From: Candidatus Hecatella orcuttiae
GTDB taxonomy: Archaea > Thermoproteota > Bathyarchaeia > Hecatellales > Hecatellaceae
Assembly: GCA_002011035.2 (NCBI GenBank)
Contig: MTLY02000001.1
Location: forward strand, 251,342-315,341
DNA: 64,000 bases
Direction: 5' to 3'
This document shows, piece after piece, positions 51,865 to 61,371 of this stretch (position 1 is the first letter of the stretch; each line of letters starts with the position of its first letter). Made by a program: the position numbers and the translations under genes. Below the pieces are notes generated by a model that worked only from the letters and a program-made list of their open reading frames with translations, made no database searches and was not told where the DNA came from.

Positions 51865-52258
51865 TCATATCCCCCACATTCAACTTCGGTTTTGAAGCTA
51901 CTTCCTTCATCTTTCCCAGCAATGAGTCTCGTCTATAAACATCGCTATCTATGGTTTCCTAGTTTTGTTCCCCGTGAAGGGGGGAGGTTATTGAACTTCA
52001 AATTTACTCCAGCCCGGATGGAAGACTCGTGAACACGGCTTTTCCTCTTCAGCTTATACGACGAATCTCGCTCTTCCTCTTGGAGTAAGATTGCAGATGT
52101 TTGATATAAAAAATTTTTTGCATAAATGATTAAAAACTTTGAAAAATTTACATTTATATGTATATCATTTGAGTTGAAACGGTCAAACCTAAAAGTGAAA
52201 AATTTAAAAGAAAAACTTATAATATCTAAAGATCCCGTAAGGATTCAATCCTAGAAGG
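51865..52258. promoter_or_regulatory. 394-base divergent intergenic region (purS / Sm-like gene)
   Basis: The purS-proximal part has a minus-strand TATA box at 51932-51941. The last 130 bases are strongly AT-rich and contain ACATTTATATG near 52150 and CTTATAATATC at 52216-52226, the latter about 40 bases before the Sm-like gene. Between them (about 51960-52090) there is a small CCCC/GGGG hairpin at 51970-51984 but no tRNA, C/D-box pair or other RNA that I recognise. Confidence 0.5.
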
Positions 52259-52495
52259 TTGAACTTCGTGGAAACCGGGAAGAAACCCATAGTGTTCTTG
52301 GCTAAAAACTTGAACGCGAACATCAGGGTTAAACTCAAGAACGACCTAGAATACAGAGGTCGACTGGTTAAATGCGACAACTACATGAATCTCATCCTGG
52401 ACAACGCCACAGAATATGCCAGCGATGAACCAGTGGTTCAATACGGTAGCATCTTCATCAGAGGTAACAACATCATCATGATATCCTTCCAGTGA
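52259..52495 (+). CDS. Sm-like archaeal protein (LSm)
   Basis: A 78-residue RNA-binding protein that forms heptameric rings in archaea. Sm1 motif VKLKNDLEYRGRLVKCDNYMNLIL and Sm2 motif SIFIRGNNIIMISF are both present. TTG 52259 or GTG 52268 can start it; GTG, nine bases after AAGG, gives VETGKKP. It precedes metK by 46 bases and may be co-transcribed. Confidence 0.93.
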   Translation: MNFVETGKKPIVFLAKNLNANIRVKLKNDLEYRGRLVKCDNYMNLILDNATEYASDEPVVQYGSIFIRGNNIIMISFQ

Positions 52496-52541
52496 AGTAA
52501 GAAGCAACTTTATTCAGTAATTCTAAACGCGGGGAAATAGA

Positions 52542-53738
52542 ATGGCCAGAGTGCTTATAGAAAGCATCGGAAGAAAGCCTACTGTTGACTACGGCATAGA
52601 AATAGTAGAAAGAAAAGGTAAAGGGCACCCCGACTACATAGCCGACGCCGTAGCGGAAAACCTCAGCCGAGAATTGTGCAAATGCTATTTGGAAAAATTC
52701 GGAGCCGTTCTCCACCATAACCTAGATAAAGGTTTGGTTGTAGGTGGAAAGTCAAATCCAAGATTTGGAGGAGGAGAAGTCCTCGAACCTATTCACATCA
52801 TTGTCGCCGGGAGAGCCATTACAAAAAGTGGTGGAGAAGTCGTTCCGCTGGGAGAACTGGTTGAAAACTCCGTGAAGGCTCTCATAAAAAGAAACTTCAG
52901 GTTTCTTGACCCTGACAAACATGTGAAGGTGTACCATAAAATTCGAGAGGGTTCAATGGATCTTGTTAAAATCTTTCAGGCTGGGAAGACGGTGCCCCTT
53001 TCCAACGATACATCTTTCGGTGTGAGTTTCGCTCCATTAACCCCCACGGAGAAACTTGTTTTGGAGGCTGAAAAATACCTGAACTCAGAAGGCTTCAAGA
53101 AGGAACTCCCTGAGGTGGGGGAGGATATTAAAGTCATGGGTTTGAGGAATAGAAACAAAGTGAAGTTGACGATATCCGCAGCCATGATAAGCCCTCTAAT
53201 CCCCAACAAAGAGCATTATATAAGTGTGAAGGGGGAGGTCTGTAAGAAGGTTAAGGAACTGGCCGCCACACTAACGGATATGGATGTAGACGTGAAGGTG
53301 AACGTGGGCGATAGGCCCAGAGTAGGCTGCTTCTATCTCACAGTTACAGGGACCTCAGCTGAGATGGGAGACGACGGAAACACGGGGAGGGGGAACAGGG
53401 TGAACGGGTTGATAACCCCTTGCAGACAGATGAGCCTTGAAGCCACCGCGGGAAAAAACCCCGTCAGCCACGTGGGAAAAATCTACAACCTTCTCGCCCG
53501 AATTTTGGCCAATAAGATTTATGAGGAAGTTAAGGGCATCCGCGAAGTATACGTAAAAATCCTAAGCCAAATAGGAAAACCCATCAACAAACCCCTGATG
53601 ACCAATGTTCAGACGGTGATGGAGAAAGGGCGAACCTTACAAAGTATAAAAGATGATGTGAAATCCATCGTCGACGAGGAAGTAGCTGGTGTGACAAGAC
53701 TGACGGAGGACATCCTCCGTGGAGTTGAACTTTTCTAG
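52542..53738 (+). CDS. metK: S-adenosylmethionine synthetase, archaeal type
   Basis: A 398-residue archaeal-type MAT, distant in sequence from the bacterial form. Motifs include [45 protein letters not shown] and [19 protein letters not shown] 52542 after GGGGAAAT. It ends convergently with rio2, 11 bases apart. It supplies SAM, for example to diphthamide synthesis. Confidence 0.96.
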   Translation: MARVLIESIGRKPTVDYGIEIVERKGKGHPDYIADAVAENLSRELCKCYLEKFGAVLHHNLDKGLVVGGKSNPRFGGGEVLEPIHIIVAGRAITKSGGEVVPLGELVENSVKALIKRNFRFLDPDKHVKVYHKIREGSMDLVKIFQAGKTVPLSNDTSFGVSFAPLTPTEKLVLEAEKYLNSEGFKKELPEVGEDIKVMGLRNRNKVKLTISAAMISPLIPNKEHYISVKGEVCKKVKELAATLTDMDVDVKVNVGDRPRVGCFYLTVTGTSAEMGDDGNTGRGNRVNGLITPCRQMSLEATAGKNPVSHVGKIYNLLARILANKIYEEVKGIREVYVKILSQIGKPINKPLMTNVQTVMEKGRTLQSIKDDVKSIVDEEVAGVTRLTEDILRGVELF

Positions 53739-53749
53739 GGCGGCTGCTT

Positions 53750-54628
53750 CTACTCTTTACCGACTATTTTTAATGCTTCTTCCAGAGTCATCCTAATTTT
53801 AAATTTTCTCTGAAAAAACGTCCATATGTTTTGAATATCCCTTTTTAGGAGAAAATCCGCATTGGGGTGGGTTGCGGTGACATATTGAGGCCAATCGATT
53901 ATTTTCAGAGAGCCGTCCGGGGAGATCATGACGTTGTATTCACTGAGATCGCAGTGAATTATTCCAGCTTCCCTCCAAGCCTTGCCGATGTTTTCCAAGA
54001 TCTCCATCATAGTCTGCTTCGGCCGAGGTAGCTTAGTAACGTGCACAAGCCTTCTTCCTTCTATTTTATCCATCAAGACAGCGTGGCGGTTCTGGGCTAT
54101 GGGCCTCACCACTTGGATCCCATGTGCGTGAAGCTTCTCAAGGGCTTCGTACTCTCTTTCCGCAGCAGCTTTGGAGCGGAAAAGCCATAGGGCCTTCTGT
54201 TTTACATAGCCTCTCACACGCCTTGTTTGTCTGAAGCTTATCCTGCCAAGTCTGTGAAATTTCAATGCAAGGAGGGCCCCTTGGGGGTTAAAGGCCTCAT
54301 AGACATCGGCCTCCTTACCGAGGCCTAGGCTTCCGCCTAAAGCCTCTATTAATTCAGCTTTGACGAAGAAGTTTAAGGCGAGAAAATCATAGCCTAAGTA
54401 ATTTAGAGAGTACCCCACGTAGGGGCGGGAGGTTCTTCTCAGCACACCCAGTTTCTCAACCCGCTCTAACCTGTAGAGGGCTTCCTCTGGGGGGAGGTTT
54501 GAGTAGCTTAAAACAAGGTCCCGGGGAACAAACTCGTGACTAGTCATCCCCGTTTCCACCCCTAGGAGAATGCGGAAGTCCCGGGGATCCAGTTGCCTGA
54601 ACCTCTGCATCACAGACTTAAAGGACAT
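53750..54628 (-). CDS. rio2: RIO2-family atypical serine kinase/ATPase
   Basis: A 292-residue protein with an N-terminal winged helix (about residues 1-85) and a RIO kinase domain: GLGKEADVYEAF (P-loop), LALKFHRLGR (ATP lysine), IHCDLSEYNVM (catalytic loop) and KIIDWPQYV (metal loop Asp). RIO2 acts in small ribosomal subunit maturation. It has its own promoter downstream of pyrG. Confidence 0.96.
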   Translation of the reverse strand: MSFKSVMQRFRQLDPRDFRILLGVETGMTSHEFVPRDLVLSYSNLPPEEALYRLERVEKLGVLRRTSRPYVGYSLNYLGYDFLALNFFVKAELIEALGGSLGLGKEADVYEAFNPQGALLALKFHRLGRISFRQTRRVRGYVKQKALWLFRSKAAAEREYEALEKLHAHGIQVVRPIAQNRHAVLMDKIEGRRLVHVTKLPRPKQTMMEILENIGKAWREAGIIHCDLSEYNVMISPDGSLKIIDWPQYVTATHPNADFLLKRDIQNIWTFFQRKFKIRMTLEEALKIVGKE

Positions 54629-54654
54629 AGTTGTTGAAAAATGCGGAAAAGACG

Positions 54655-54672
54655 TTTTTAAATATATAAATG
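54655..54672 (-). promoter_or_regulatory. TATA box of rio2
   Basis: ATTTATATATTTAAAAAC on the minus strand between pyrG and rio2, about 35 bases before the rio2 ATG. Confidence 0.6.
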
Positions 54673-54679
54673 GGAGCGG

Positions 54680-56299
54680 TCACCCGCCGCCCTGTTTTCT
54701 CCGGAGGCATGCCTCTATAAAGCCGCGGTAAACCGGCTCCGGCTTCCCGGGTCTGCTTTCAAATTCCGGATGGAACTGCACTCCCATGTGAAACAGGTTT
54801 CTTGGATATTCGCATATTTCCACCCTTTTTCCGTCGGAGCTTTTCCCGGAGAGGAGAAGTCCGCCCTCCTCTAGGATGGGCCAATATTTGGGGTTTACCT
54901 CAAATCGATGCCTGTGCCGTTTCCGCACCAAGCTGCTCTTGTAGAGTTTATGGGCTAGGGTTTTAGGCTCTATTCGAACCTCTTGGGCGCCAAGCCTCAT
55001 GGTTCCCCCTTTAAGCTGCACGTTTTTCTGCTCAGGAAGCAAGTCAAGAACTGGGTGGGGCGTCTGAGGATCGTTTTCGGTGCTGTTAGCTTTCTCCAAG
55101 CCGCATACGTTTCTGGCGAACTCCACCACTGCCATCTGAAAGCCGAAACAAATGCCTAGGAAAGGTATGTTCTGTTCCCTTGCATGTTTAATCGCAGCGA
55201 TTTTACCTTCAGTCCCCCTCACTCCGAAGCCTGGAGGTGTCAGAATTCCATTGTACCCATTCAGAATGCTGAGCTTGGAGAGGTCTTCCTCGAAGATTTC
55301 AGTTTCAATCCAATCCATCTTCACCGAGACTCGAAAAGAGCCTCCCGCGTGTTTTAAAGCCTCGTTGATGCTGATGTAGGAGTCAGCTAGTTTGGCGTAT
55401 TTTCCACAGAGGGCAATTTTAAGCTCCACGGTGGGCTTGGAGAGGTCTTCGACGACCTTTAACCAACCGTTCCACGCCGGCTTTTGCTTGGGCAGACCTA
55501 GTCTTTCGCAGAGGTATTCGCCCATACCCTGTCGGTCGAAGGTGAGGGGCAGCTCGTAAATGTTAGGTATCGTCGGGGAACAGAAAACACTTCGCTCTTC
55601 CACGTTTGCAAAGAGGGCTATTTTCCTCTGAGCCTCTGGCTCAACCATCGTGCTACACCGGGATATAACGATGTCCGGCTGTATTCCTATCCGCCGCAGC
55701 TCGTTTACGCTGTGTTGGAGAGGCTTGGTCTTCTGTTCCTTGGTAGTTTCAAGAACTGGGACCAGTGCCACATGGACAAAGAGAGTGTTGAGGTAGCCTT
55801 CTTCAAGGCGCAGCTGCCGGATGGCTTCTAAGAAAGGTAAGCCCTCGATGTCGCCGGTGGTACCTCCGATCTCTGTCAGCACGATTTCAGCCCGCGTCTT
55901 CTCAGCCACGCGACGTATTCGCCTCTTTATTTCATCGGTTATGTGAGGGACTATCTGGACGCATTTTCCTAGATAGTCGCCTTGCCTTTCCTTTTGGATA
56001 ACCTCCCCGTAAATCTGCCCTGTGGTGATGTAGTGGTCTTTGCTCATGTTTAAATCCAAAAACCGCTCATACCAGCCGAGGTCGAGGTCTGTTTCTCCTC
56101 CATCTTCGGTGACAAAAACTTCCCCATGCATGTAGGGGTTCATCGTCCCCGCGTCCACATTGAGGTAAGGGTCTATCTTAATGGCGGTGACGTAGAATCC
56201 TCTAACTTGGAGCATCTTTGCTATGGAGGCCGCTGCAACCCCTTTCCCAACGCTGGATAAGACTCCTCCGGTTACGAAGATGTATTTCGTCAACACCAT
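54680..56299 (-). CDS. pyrG: CTP synthase
   Basis: Amidates UTP to CTP. The 539-residue protein has the synthetase domain ([40 protein letters not shown]) and the class I glutaminase domain with Cys in [17 protein letters not shown] and His-Glu in [12 protein letters not shown]. Length and motifs are standard. The upstream gap (56300-56436) has AT-rich promoter-like sequence near 56345. Confidence 0.97.
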   Translation of the reverse strand: MVLTKYIFVTGGVLSSVGKGVAAASIAKMLQVRGFYVTAIKIDPYLNVDAGTMNPYMHGEVFVTEDGGETDLDLGWYERFLDLNMSKDHYITTGQIYGEVIQKERQGDYLGKCVQIVPHITDEIKRRIRRVAEKTRAEIVLTEIGGTTGDIEGLPFLEAIRQLRLEEGYLNTLFVHVALVPVLETTKEQKTKPLQHSVNELRRIGIQPDIVISRCSTMVEPEAQRKIALFANVEERSVFCSPTIPNIYELPLTFDRQGMGEYLCERLGLPKQKPAWNGWLKVVEDLSKPTVELKIALCGKYAKLADSYISINEALKHAGGSFRVSVKMDWIETEIFEEDLSKLSILNGYNGILTPPGFGVRGTEGKIAAIKHAREQNIPFLGICFGFQMAVVEFARNVCGLEKANSTENDPQTPHPVLDLLPEQKNVQLKGGTMRLGAQEVRIEPKTLAHKLYKSSLVRKRHRHRFEVNPKYWPILEEGGLLLSGKSSDGKRVEICEYPRNLFHMGVQFHPEFESRPGKPEPVYRGFIEACLRRKQGGG

Positions 56300-56436
56300 T
56301 CTCTCCTACGCCGGACTCCGTCATAAACTCTTTTCACCTAGCTTAAAAAATAACTTATTAATTAACTCCCCGCCCTTCAAATCCAAGGCTAAATAGCGCC
56401 TAGAAAACGCTCGACGGCCACAATAGCAGAAAGCCG

Positions 56437-57246
56437 CTAGAATTTGGTCATGCTGAGGGCTGAACTGCAAGGGCAATGTCTATCCTTGGAAATTTTAGGT
56501 ACGACCTCGTAGATAAGCTTCTTCACATTTTCAATGTTTTGGGTTAGAACCTTTAAGATCTCCAAGTGGCTGACAGGTTCAGGCTGCCAGACATCGTAGT
56601 CCGTTACCAAGGAAATGTTAACGTAGCAGATCTCCAACTCTCGGGCCAGTGTGACCTCGGGATACTGAGTCATGTTGATGACCTCCCAGCCGAAGCTCTT
56701 GTACCACCGGCTTTCAGCCCTAGTGCTGAACCTAGGCCCCTGCACCACCACCACGGTGCCGCGGTCGTGAACCCGCAGTTTTAAGCTTCTCCCAGCTTCA
56801 ATGACCCATTTCCGTAGCTCAGGGCAGTATGGGTCGGCTGCTGACACATGAGCTGTCACCGGGCCGTCATAGAAGGTGTCTACTCTCCCCGATGTCCTGT
56901 CTACAAACTGGTCACATATTACAATGTCGCCCAATTGAACGTGAGGTTGAAGGCTGCCTACTACACAGGGGGCCAGAATTCTCTTCACCCCCAGCTTCCC
57001 CATAGCCCAGAGGTTAGCTCGGTAGGGTATGGTGTGCGGGGGATGCTGGTGGTGTCTCCCATGCCGGGGGAGGAAAGCCACTTTTCTGCCTGCGATTTCC
57101 CCTAGGGCCAAGAGGTCGGAGGGGGGTCCGTAGGGGGTGTCTATTTTTATCTCTCTGGGTTTCTCCAGCAGCGAGTACAGCCCTGTGCCTCCCAGTATGC
57201 CTATTTCAGCTTCCTCTCCCAGAGGCTTGTTTTCTCGATCCTTCAA
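56437..57246 (-). CDS. 5'-methylthioadenosine/purine nucleoside phosphorylase family protein
   Basis: A 269-residue enzyme with GILGGTGLY, FLPRHGRHHQHPPHTIPYRA, GTVVVVQGPRFSTRAES, INMTQYPEVTLARE and SLVTDYDVW, typical of MTAP/MTIP phosphorylases that salvage the by-product of polyamine and SAM use. TTG start overlapping the dph6 stop (TTGA). Whether it prefers methylthioadenosine or methylthioinosine cannot be told from motifs alone; metK and agmatinase in the region fit either. Confidence 0.92.
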   Translation of the reverse strand: MKDRENKPLGEEAEIGILGGTGLYSLLEKPREIKIDTPYGPPSDLLALGEIAGRKVAFLPRHGRHHQHPPHTIPYRANLWAMGKLGVKRILAPCVVGSLQPHVQLGDIVICDQFVDRTSGRVDTFYDGPVTAHVSAADPYCPELRKWVIEAGRSLKLRVHDRGTVVVVQGPRFSTRAESRWYKSFGWEVINMTQYPEVTLARELEICYVNISLVTDYDVWQPEPVSHLEILKVLTQNIENVKKLIYEVVPKISKDRHCPCSSALSMTKF

Positions 57247-58025
57247 GCTATTGCGGCCCTCCTTTTCCCTGATTTATCTATCAGCTTGGCTTCTTTAACT
57301 TTGAGGTATCCCCAGTATCCCCGCCAAACCTTCTCAACGCCGCAGAACTCCACCTTTCTCGCGAAAAAAGGAGTATCCTTCACGAAAGTTTCCCCTTCTC
57401 CCCCTTCCAAAGAGGGGTGGACTCCGAATTTTTTGTTAAGGATCTTAAGGTCTCGAACAGCCTCCTCATCCAGTCTCCGGTTAAGCCAGCTTTCATCAAA
57501 ACCTTCAGCTGCCACAGCGGTGAAGACAATTTCGAAACCTAAACTCAGAACTTCCTCTAGAAGTTTTAAAGGATCCCTGCCCCACAGCGGATTCAGGCTT
57601 ATTAAGCCGGTTTCTTTGCAGATTTTTTCGATGCGGGATTTCTGGTACTGGCTTTCAACAGCACCTGAAGCAACGGCCTCGATCCGATATTTCTTTTTCA
57701 AGAACTCCAACGCTCTTCTCAGGTCTTGAAGTTCTTCTTCTTTTCTCCCAGAAGTCGCCTGGATATGGAGAGGGAGTCCCATGGCTTGGGATTGAAGGGG
57801 AGTCAGGTCGATGCAAGGATGATGGAACATCCAAGATTCGGGGTTTGCTGGTTTAACCGTCAGTAGAGCTGAAACTCTATGTCCGAGGCTGACTGTTTTC
57901 AGCACAGCTAAAGTGGAGTCTTTCCCTCCGGAGAAGAGTACCGCCACTTTTAAGGGCTTCACGGCTACCATTCGCCTGAGTTGATTAATTTTAAGGCTAC
58001 CTAGTTTGACCGACCTTCCTGCCAT
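57243..58025 (-). CDS. dph6: diphthine-ammonia ligase
   Basis: Final step of diphthamide formation on aEF2. The 260-residue ATP pyrophosphatase has the PP-loop VAVLFSGGKDSTLAVLK near residue 30, ASGAVESQYQKSRIE, SLNPLWGRDP and the terminal EGGEGETFV motif, characteristic of Dph6. Co-translated with the phosphorylase downstream; purA is divergent. Confidence 0.92.
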   Translation of the reverse strand: MAGRSVKLGSLKINQLRRMVAVKPLKVAVLFSGGKDSTLAVLKTVSLGHRVSALLTVKPANPESWMFHHPCIDLTPLQSQAMGLPLHIQATSGRKEEELQDLRRALEFLKKKYRIEAVASGAVESQYQKSRIEKICKETGLISLNPLWGRDPLKLLEEVLSLGFEIVFTAVAAEGFDESWLNRRLDEEAVRDLKILNKKFGVHPSLEGGEGETFVKDTPFFARKVEFCGVEKVWRGYWGYLKVKEAKLIDKSGKRRAAIA

Positions 58026-58132
58026 AGATTAAAGGGGATGGTGTATTTTTCGTTTTCAGCTGAAGAAAACCTTTTTCTTCTAGGGACGCCTACTAGCTCT
58101 GAAATCCGCAAACACTCTCTCGGTGTCGAAGA

Positions 58133-59146
58133 ATGCCCTGCACGGTTACCGTCGGAGGCTTTTGGGGAGACGAAGGCAAAGGCAAAATCCTGTCCTACTT
58201 GGCGGTGAAAGACCAAGTCAAATGGGGGGTCAGAGGCGGCGTAGGCCCTAACGCTGGGCACACCGTCATTTACAAGGGCAGAACATTGAAGCTTCGGATG
58301 CTTCCCAGCGCCGTCGTCAACCCGAACACGCAGCTTGGAATAGGAGCAGGGGTGCTGGTGAACCCCCGTTTGCTACTGAGCGAAGTGGAAATGACAGGCT
58401 GTCACGGACGCCTCCTCCTCGACCGCCAGTGTGCTATCATCGAAGATCGACATGTGGAAGCTGACAAGGCTTCAGCGCATCTATCCGGGAAGATCGGAAC
58501 CACGGGAACGGGAACAGGACCTTGTAACGTGGAAAGGGTTCAGAGGACGGTTAAAATCGCCGAGGAACACTCTGAACTTAAGGCTTACTTGGGTGACGTG
58601 GCTGGGGAAGTAAACGAAGCGCTGGATAGGGGAGAAAAAGTCTTGGTGGAAGGAACTCAGGGGACTTTTCTCTCTCTCTACCATGGAACCTATCCGTATG
58701 TCACGTCCAAAGACGTTACAGCCTCCTCCATCTGCGCCGACGTAGGCATCGGACCTACCCGAGTAGATGAGGTTTTAGTGGTGTTCAAAGCCTACGTCAC
58801 CCGAGTTGGAGGAGGGTTCTTACCCGGCGAGCTTCCTCCTTCGGAGGCAGAGAAAAGAGGCTGGAGCGAAACAGCCACGGTAACCGGTCGAACAAGGAGA
58901 GTAGCGCCTTTCAACGTTGAACTGGCTAAAAGGTCGGTGAAGCTGAATGGAGCAACTCAGATCGCCTTGACCAAAATGGACGCCCTTTACCCTGAATGCC
59001 GGGGGGCTAAAAAACTGGACCAAGTGCCTCTGGAGGGAAGGAGATTTCTCCAGAAAATCGAAGACCTACTAGGCGTGCCTGTTACCCTTGTGGGGACAGG
59101 CCCTGACCTCGAAGATGTTATCGACCTCAGAAAAGGCCGAATTTAA
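58133..59146 (+). CDS. purA: adenylosuccinate synthetase, short archaeal form
   Basis: GTP-dependent conversion of IMP to adenylosuccinate. The 337-residue protein is about 100 residues shorter than bacterial PurA, as in other archaea. Motifs: VGGFWGDEGKGKILSYLA, GGVGPNAGHTV, GTTGTGTGPCNVERV, VEGTQGTFLSLYHGTYPYV and GRTRRVAPFNVEL. ATG start. It is separate from the main purine operon. The 3' end overlaps the next convergent gene by four bases. Confidence 0.96.
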   Translation: MPCTVTVGGFWGDEGKGKILSYLAVKDQVKWGVRGGVGPNAGHTVIYKGRTLKLRMLPSAVVNPNTQLGIGAGVLVNPRLLLSEVEMTGCHGRLLLDRQCAIIEDRHVEADKASAHLSGKIGTTGTGTGPCNVERVQRTVKIAEEHSELKAYLGDVAGEVNEALDRGEKVLVEGTQGTFLSLYHGTYPYVTSKDVTASSICADVGIGPTRVDEVLVVFKAYVTRVGGGFLPGELPPSEAEKRGWSETATVTGRTRRVAPFNVELAKRSVKLNGATQIALTKMDALYPECRGAKKLDQVPLEGRRFLQKIEDLLGVPVTLVGTGPDLEDVIDLRKGRI

Positions 59147-59529
59147 ACAGGAGGGCTTCTTCCTTCTTCTCTTTTAACCTGCTCTTGCGAAGCAAGAAGG
59201 TAGCGCTTAGCAGCCCACAGTTTTTCAGAAACCTGTCCTCGACCTTCAGAGGCATCGCAGAGTTCCAAAGCTTCTTGGAGGAGGGTCTGCGCTCTAACCA
59301 CGCACTCCGCAGGGTTCTGTTTTTCATCTTCGCAGTTCAGGTTCTCTGGTTTTAGGTAAATTGGTTCTCCGTCGATTTCCAGTAGGAAGAGGGCATATTC
59401 GACTTCCGATGACGCCTCCCAGATTTTCAGCTCCGCCTTCGAGGGTGTTCTTTGGATATAGTCCTCCAAGGATGACTCCAGTTCCTTCAAGGCTTTTTCG
59501 ATGGATGTTTTGACTTCTGGGGAAGCCAT
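59143..59529 (-). CDS. hypothetical helical protein
   Basis: A 128-residue, acidic, mostly helical protein with no signal peptide and no motif I recognise; three cysteines lie at about 77-103. The pattern of long amphipathic helices (KALKELESSLEDYI, ECVVRAQTLLQEALELC) recalls small helical-bundle regulators, but this is only structural resemblance. ATG start. Convergent with purA. Confidence 0.55.
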   Translation of the reverse strand: MASPEVKTSIEKALKELESSLEDYIQRTPSKAELKIWEASSEVEYALFLLEIDGEPIYLKPENLNCEDEKQNPAECVVRAQTLLQEALELCDASEGRGQVSEKLWAAKRYLLASQEQVKREEGRSPPV

Positions 59530-59599
59530 GGAAAAGTCGCCGTTTTCCTTTGCCGGCTACTCCCATAATGTAATAGGGTCTTTCAGTTAAATTTTTGCC

Positions 59600-60250
59600 T
59601 CAGCGGGAAAAATTGGTGTTGAGGGTTGTCCGGATGAGAGTTTCGTATTTTTCCAGAACTTTTTCCCAGTCGATTTTCCATATTACGAAAACAGTTACTA
59701 GGAGAGCGGCGAAAGTTATGACCGTGAAAACAAGTGTGGTAACTGGGCCGCCTCCTCCCACCAGAGAGCTTGCGATTCCGCCTAAATATTTACCTCCAAA
59801 CACCAGCATGTAGAACATGGCCAGTTTACCTATGATGCAGGGAATGAAGGCTCTGAGGAAATTGAAGTGAAGAAGACCGAGGGGAACAAAGAGAATATCG
59901 TCGGGCAGAGGGGTGAGAGCAAAGAGAAATATCAGAAGAGGCCAGATGTTTTTATGCCTCATCAGTATTTTCAACATGGCGTCGAACTTTCTCTTCCGCT
60001 TTTCACTGACCACATGTTTCGCTGCGTAGCCTAGGATATAGCCGGAGAGCTCCCCCACAGCGGAACCCAGTCCCGCCACCGCGGCGAGCATGTAGGGGTT
60101 GATGGGCATATTGAGGCCTAGCCACAAGATCACCACCGTATAGGGGATGGGGATGATCACCGAGGAGGCGCCTATGAAGCTTATCAGAAACACTCCTACG
60201 AAGCCCAGCTGCCTAGCGAGATCCCATAGAAGCTGTTCAACGCCGACCAA
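59600..60250 (-). CDS. DedA/VTT-family membrane protein
   Basis: A 216-residue polytopic protein with four to six hydrophobic segments, including GVFLISFIGASSVIIPIPYT and LLIFLFALTPLPDDILFVPLG, the latter matching the VTT/SNARE-associated family re-entrant motif (F-x-R/L-x-P-x-P). Homologues act in phospholipid or cation homeostasis of membranes. TTG start; a TATA box (minus strand GATTTATATTG, 60283-60293) lies about 38 bases upstream. Confidence 0.82.
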   Translation of the reverse strand: MVGVEQLLWDLARQLGFVGVFLISFIGASSVIIPIPYTVVILWLGLNMPINPYMLAAVAGLGSAVGELSGYILGYAAKHVVSEKRKRKFDAMLKILMRHKNIWPLLIFLFALTPLPDDILFVPLGLLHFNFLRAFIPCIIGKLAMFYMLVFGGKYLGGIASSLVGGGGPVTTLVFTVITFAALLVTVFVIWKIDWEKVLEKYETLIRTTLNTNFSR

Positions 60251-60387
60251 TCAGTTCACTTCTATGCTAGTATGAGATTTAACAATATAAATCTAAATCC
60301 GCATCACCTCACCCCTTATGCCGGAAAAGATGGTCATCTGTTAGAAAAACACATTTCGACCTTTAAACCACAACCATCGACAGCCTT

Positions 60388-61362
60388 TTAGTAAAAGAAT
60401 TTTGCCAGTTGGAATAGGTAAACGACGTAGAGGCTTAATAGAAGGAGGCCTTTCCACCTTGTCAGCTCATATCGGTGCCGCATTAACAGCAACATCACCG
60501 CAACCACCAGAAGCATCCACGGATAGGCGAACTCGATGGTTTTAGGGTCCACTTTTATCGGGTTTACCAAGGCTGAGACGCCTATTATCCACAAGATGTT
60601 CAAAACATCAGCGCCGAGGATGTTTCCTACGGCTATTTCGCCTTTGCCTTTACGGGCTGAAACCACGGCGGTGCTTATCTCCGGCAGGGAGGTCCCTAGG
60701 GCGATGACCGTTAACCCTATAACCACTTCAGGTATCCCGAAATATTCAGCTATGGAAAGCCCTGACCACACCACCAGCCTAGCTGAAACTATAACGCCGC
60801 CGGCGCCTGTGAGAAACAGGAGTAAAACCCTTCGAAAGGTGACCTTTCGAGCCTCAACGTAGCCTTCCGTGTTTAGGTGGCTTTTCCTCTGCTGAGCCCC
60901 GGTTTTTATGAGGTAAAGATAATATCCAACCAGCAGAGACGCCAACACCAAACCTTCAACTCTCGTAACCGAGGCGTCTAGGGCCAAGAGGTAGGATAAA
61001 AGAGCTGAGAATATCAGGAAGACTCCGAATCTCTTCAACACTTGCTTGTCGATGGAAATGCCGGCTATAATTGCAGCTAAAGCCAATGCGAAGGCGTCGT
61101 CGGCAACCACCGATCCTACAGCGTTGCCCAAGGCTACCTCAGGATGCCCTAAGTAGGCTGCCTGCACGGAGACAGCGAACTCCGGGGAAGTTGTGAGAAA
61201 TCCCATGAGCACTATGCCAATGAAGATTCGGGGAAGTCCGAGTTTGTCCGCTAACCCCGCAGCCCCATCGACAAAAAAGTCTGCACTTTTAAGCAAAAAA
61301 ATAAAAGCTGAGATAAAGACGGTAAAGGAAATGAGGGGTGCTTCCGTCAAATCCGCCGACAA
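60388..61362 (-). CDS. CaCA-family Na+(or H+)/Ca2+ exchanger
   Basis: A 324-residue membrane protein with about ten helices and two alpha-repeats: MGFLTTSPEFAVSVQAA with GNAVGSVVADD, and ALGTSLPEISTAVVSA with VGNILGADVLN. The second repeat has the canonical acidic site; the first has V where many members have N in GSN. The 10-helix length matches archaeal NCX-like proteins. It lies 10 bases downstream of apgM, probably in the same transcript. Confidence 0.9.
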   Translation of the reverse strand: MSADLTEAPLISFTVFISAFIFLLKSADFFVDGAAGLADKLGLPRIFIGIVLMGFLTTSPEFAVSVQAAYLGHPEVALGNAVGSVVADDAFALALAAIIAGISIDKQVLKRFGVFLIFSALLSYLLALDASVTRVEGLVLASLLVGYYLYLIKTGAQQRKSHLNTEGYVEARKVTFRRVLLLFLTGAGGVIVSARLVVWSGLSIAEYFGIPEVVIGLTVIALGTSLPEISTAVVSARKGKGEIAVGNILGADVLNILWIIGVSALVNPIKVDPKTIEFAYPWMLLVVAVMLLLMRHRYELTRWKGLLLLSLYVVYLFQLAKFFY

Positions 61363-61371
61363 CCCAGCTGG

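Noticed and set aside
51970-51984. CCCC/GGGG hairpin in the purS/Sm spacer as a structured RNA or terminator
   Set aside because: Four to five base pairs only, with no T-run and no surrounding conserved RNA motif.
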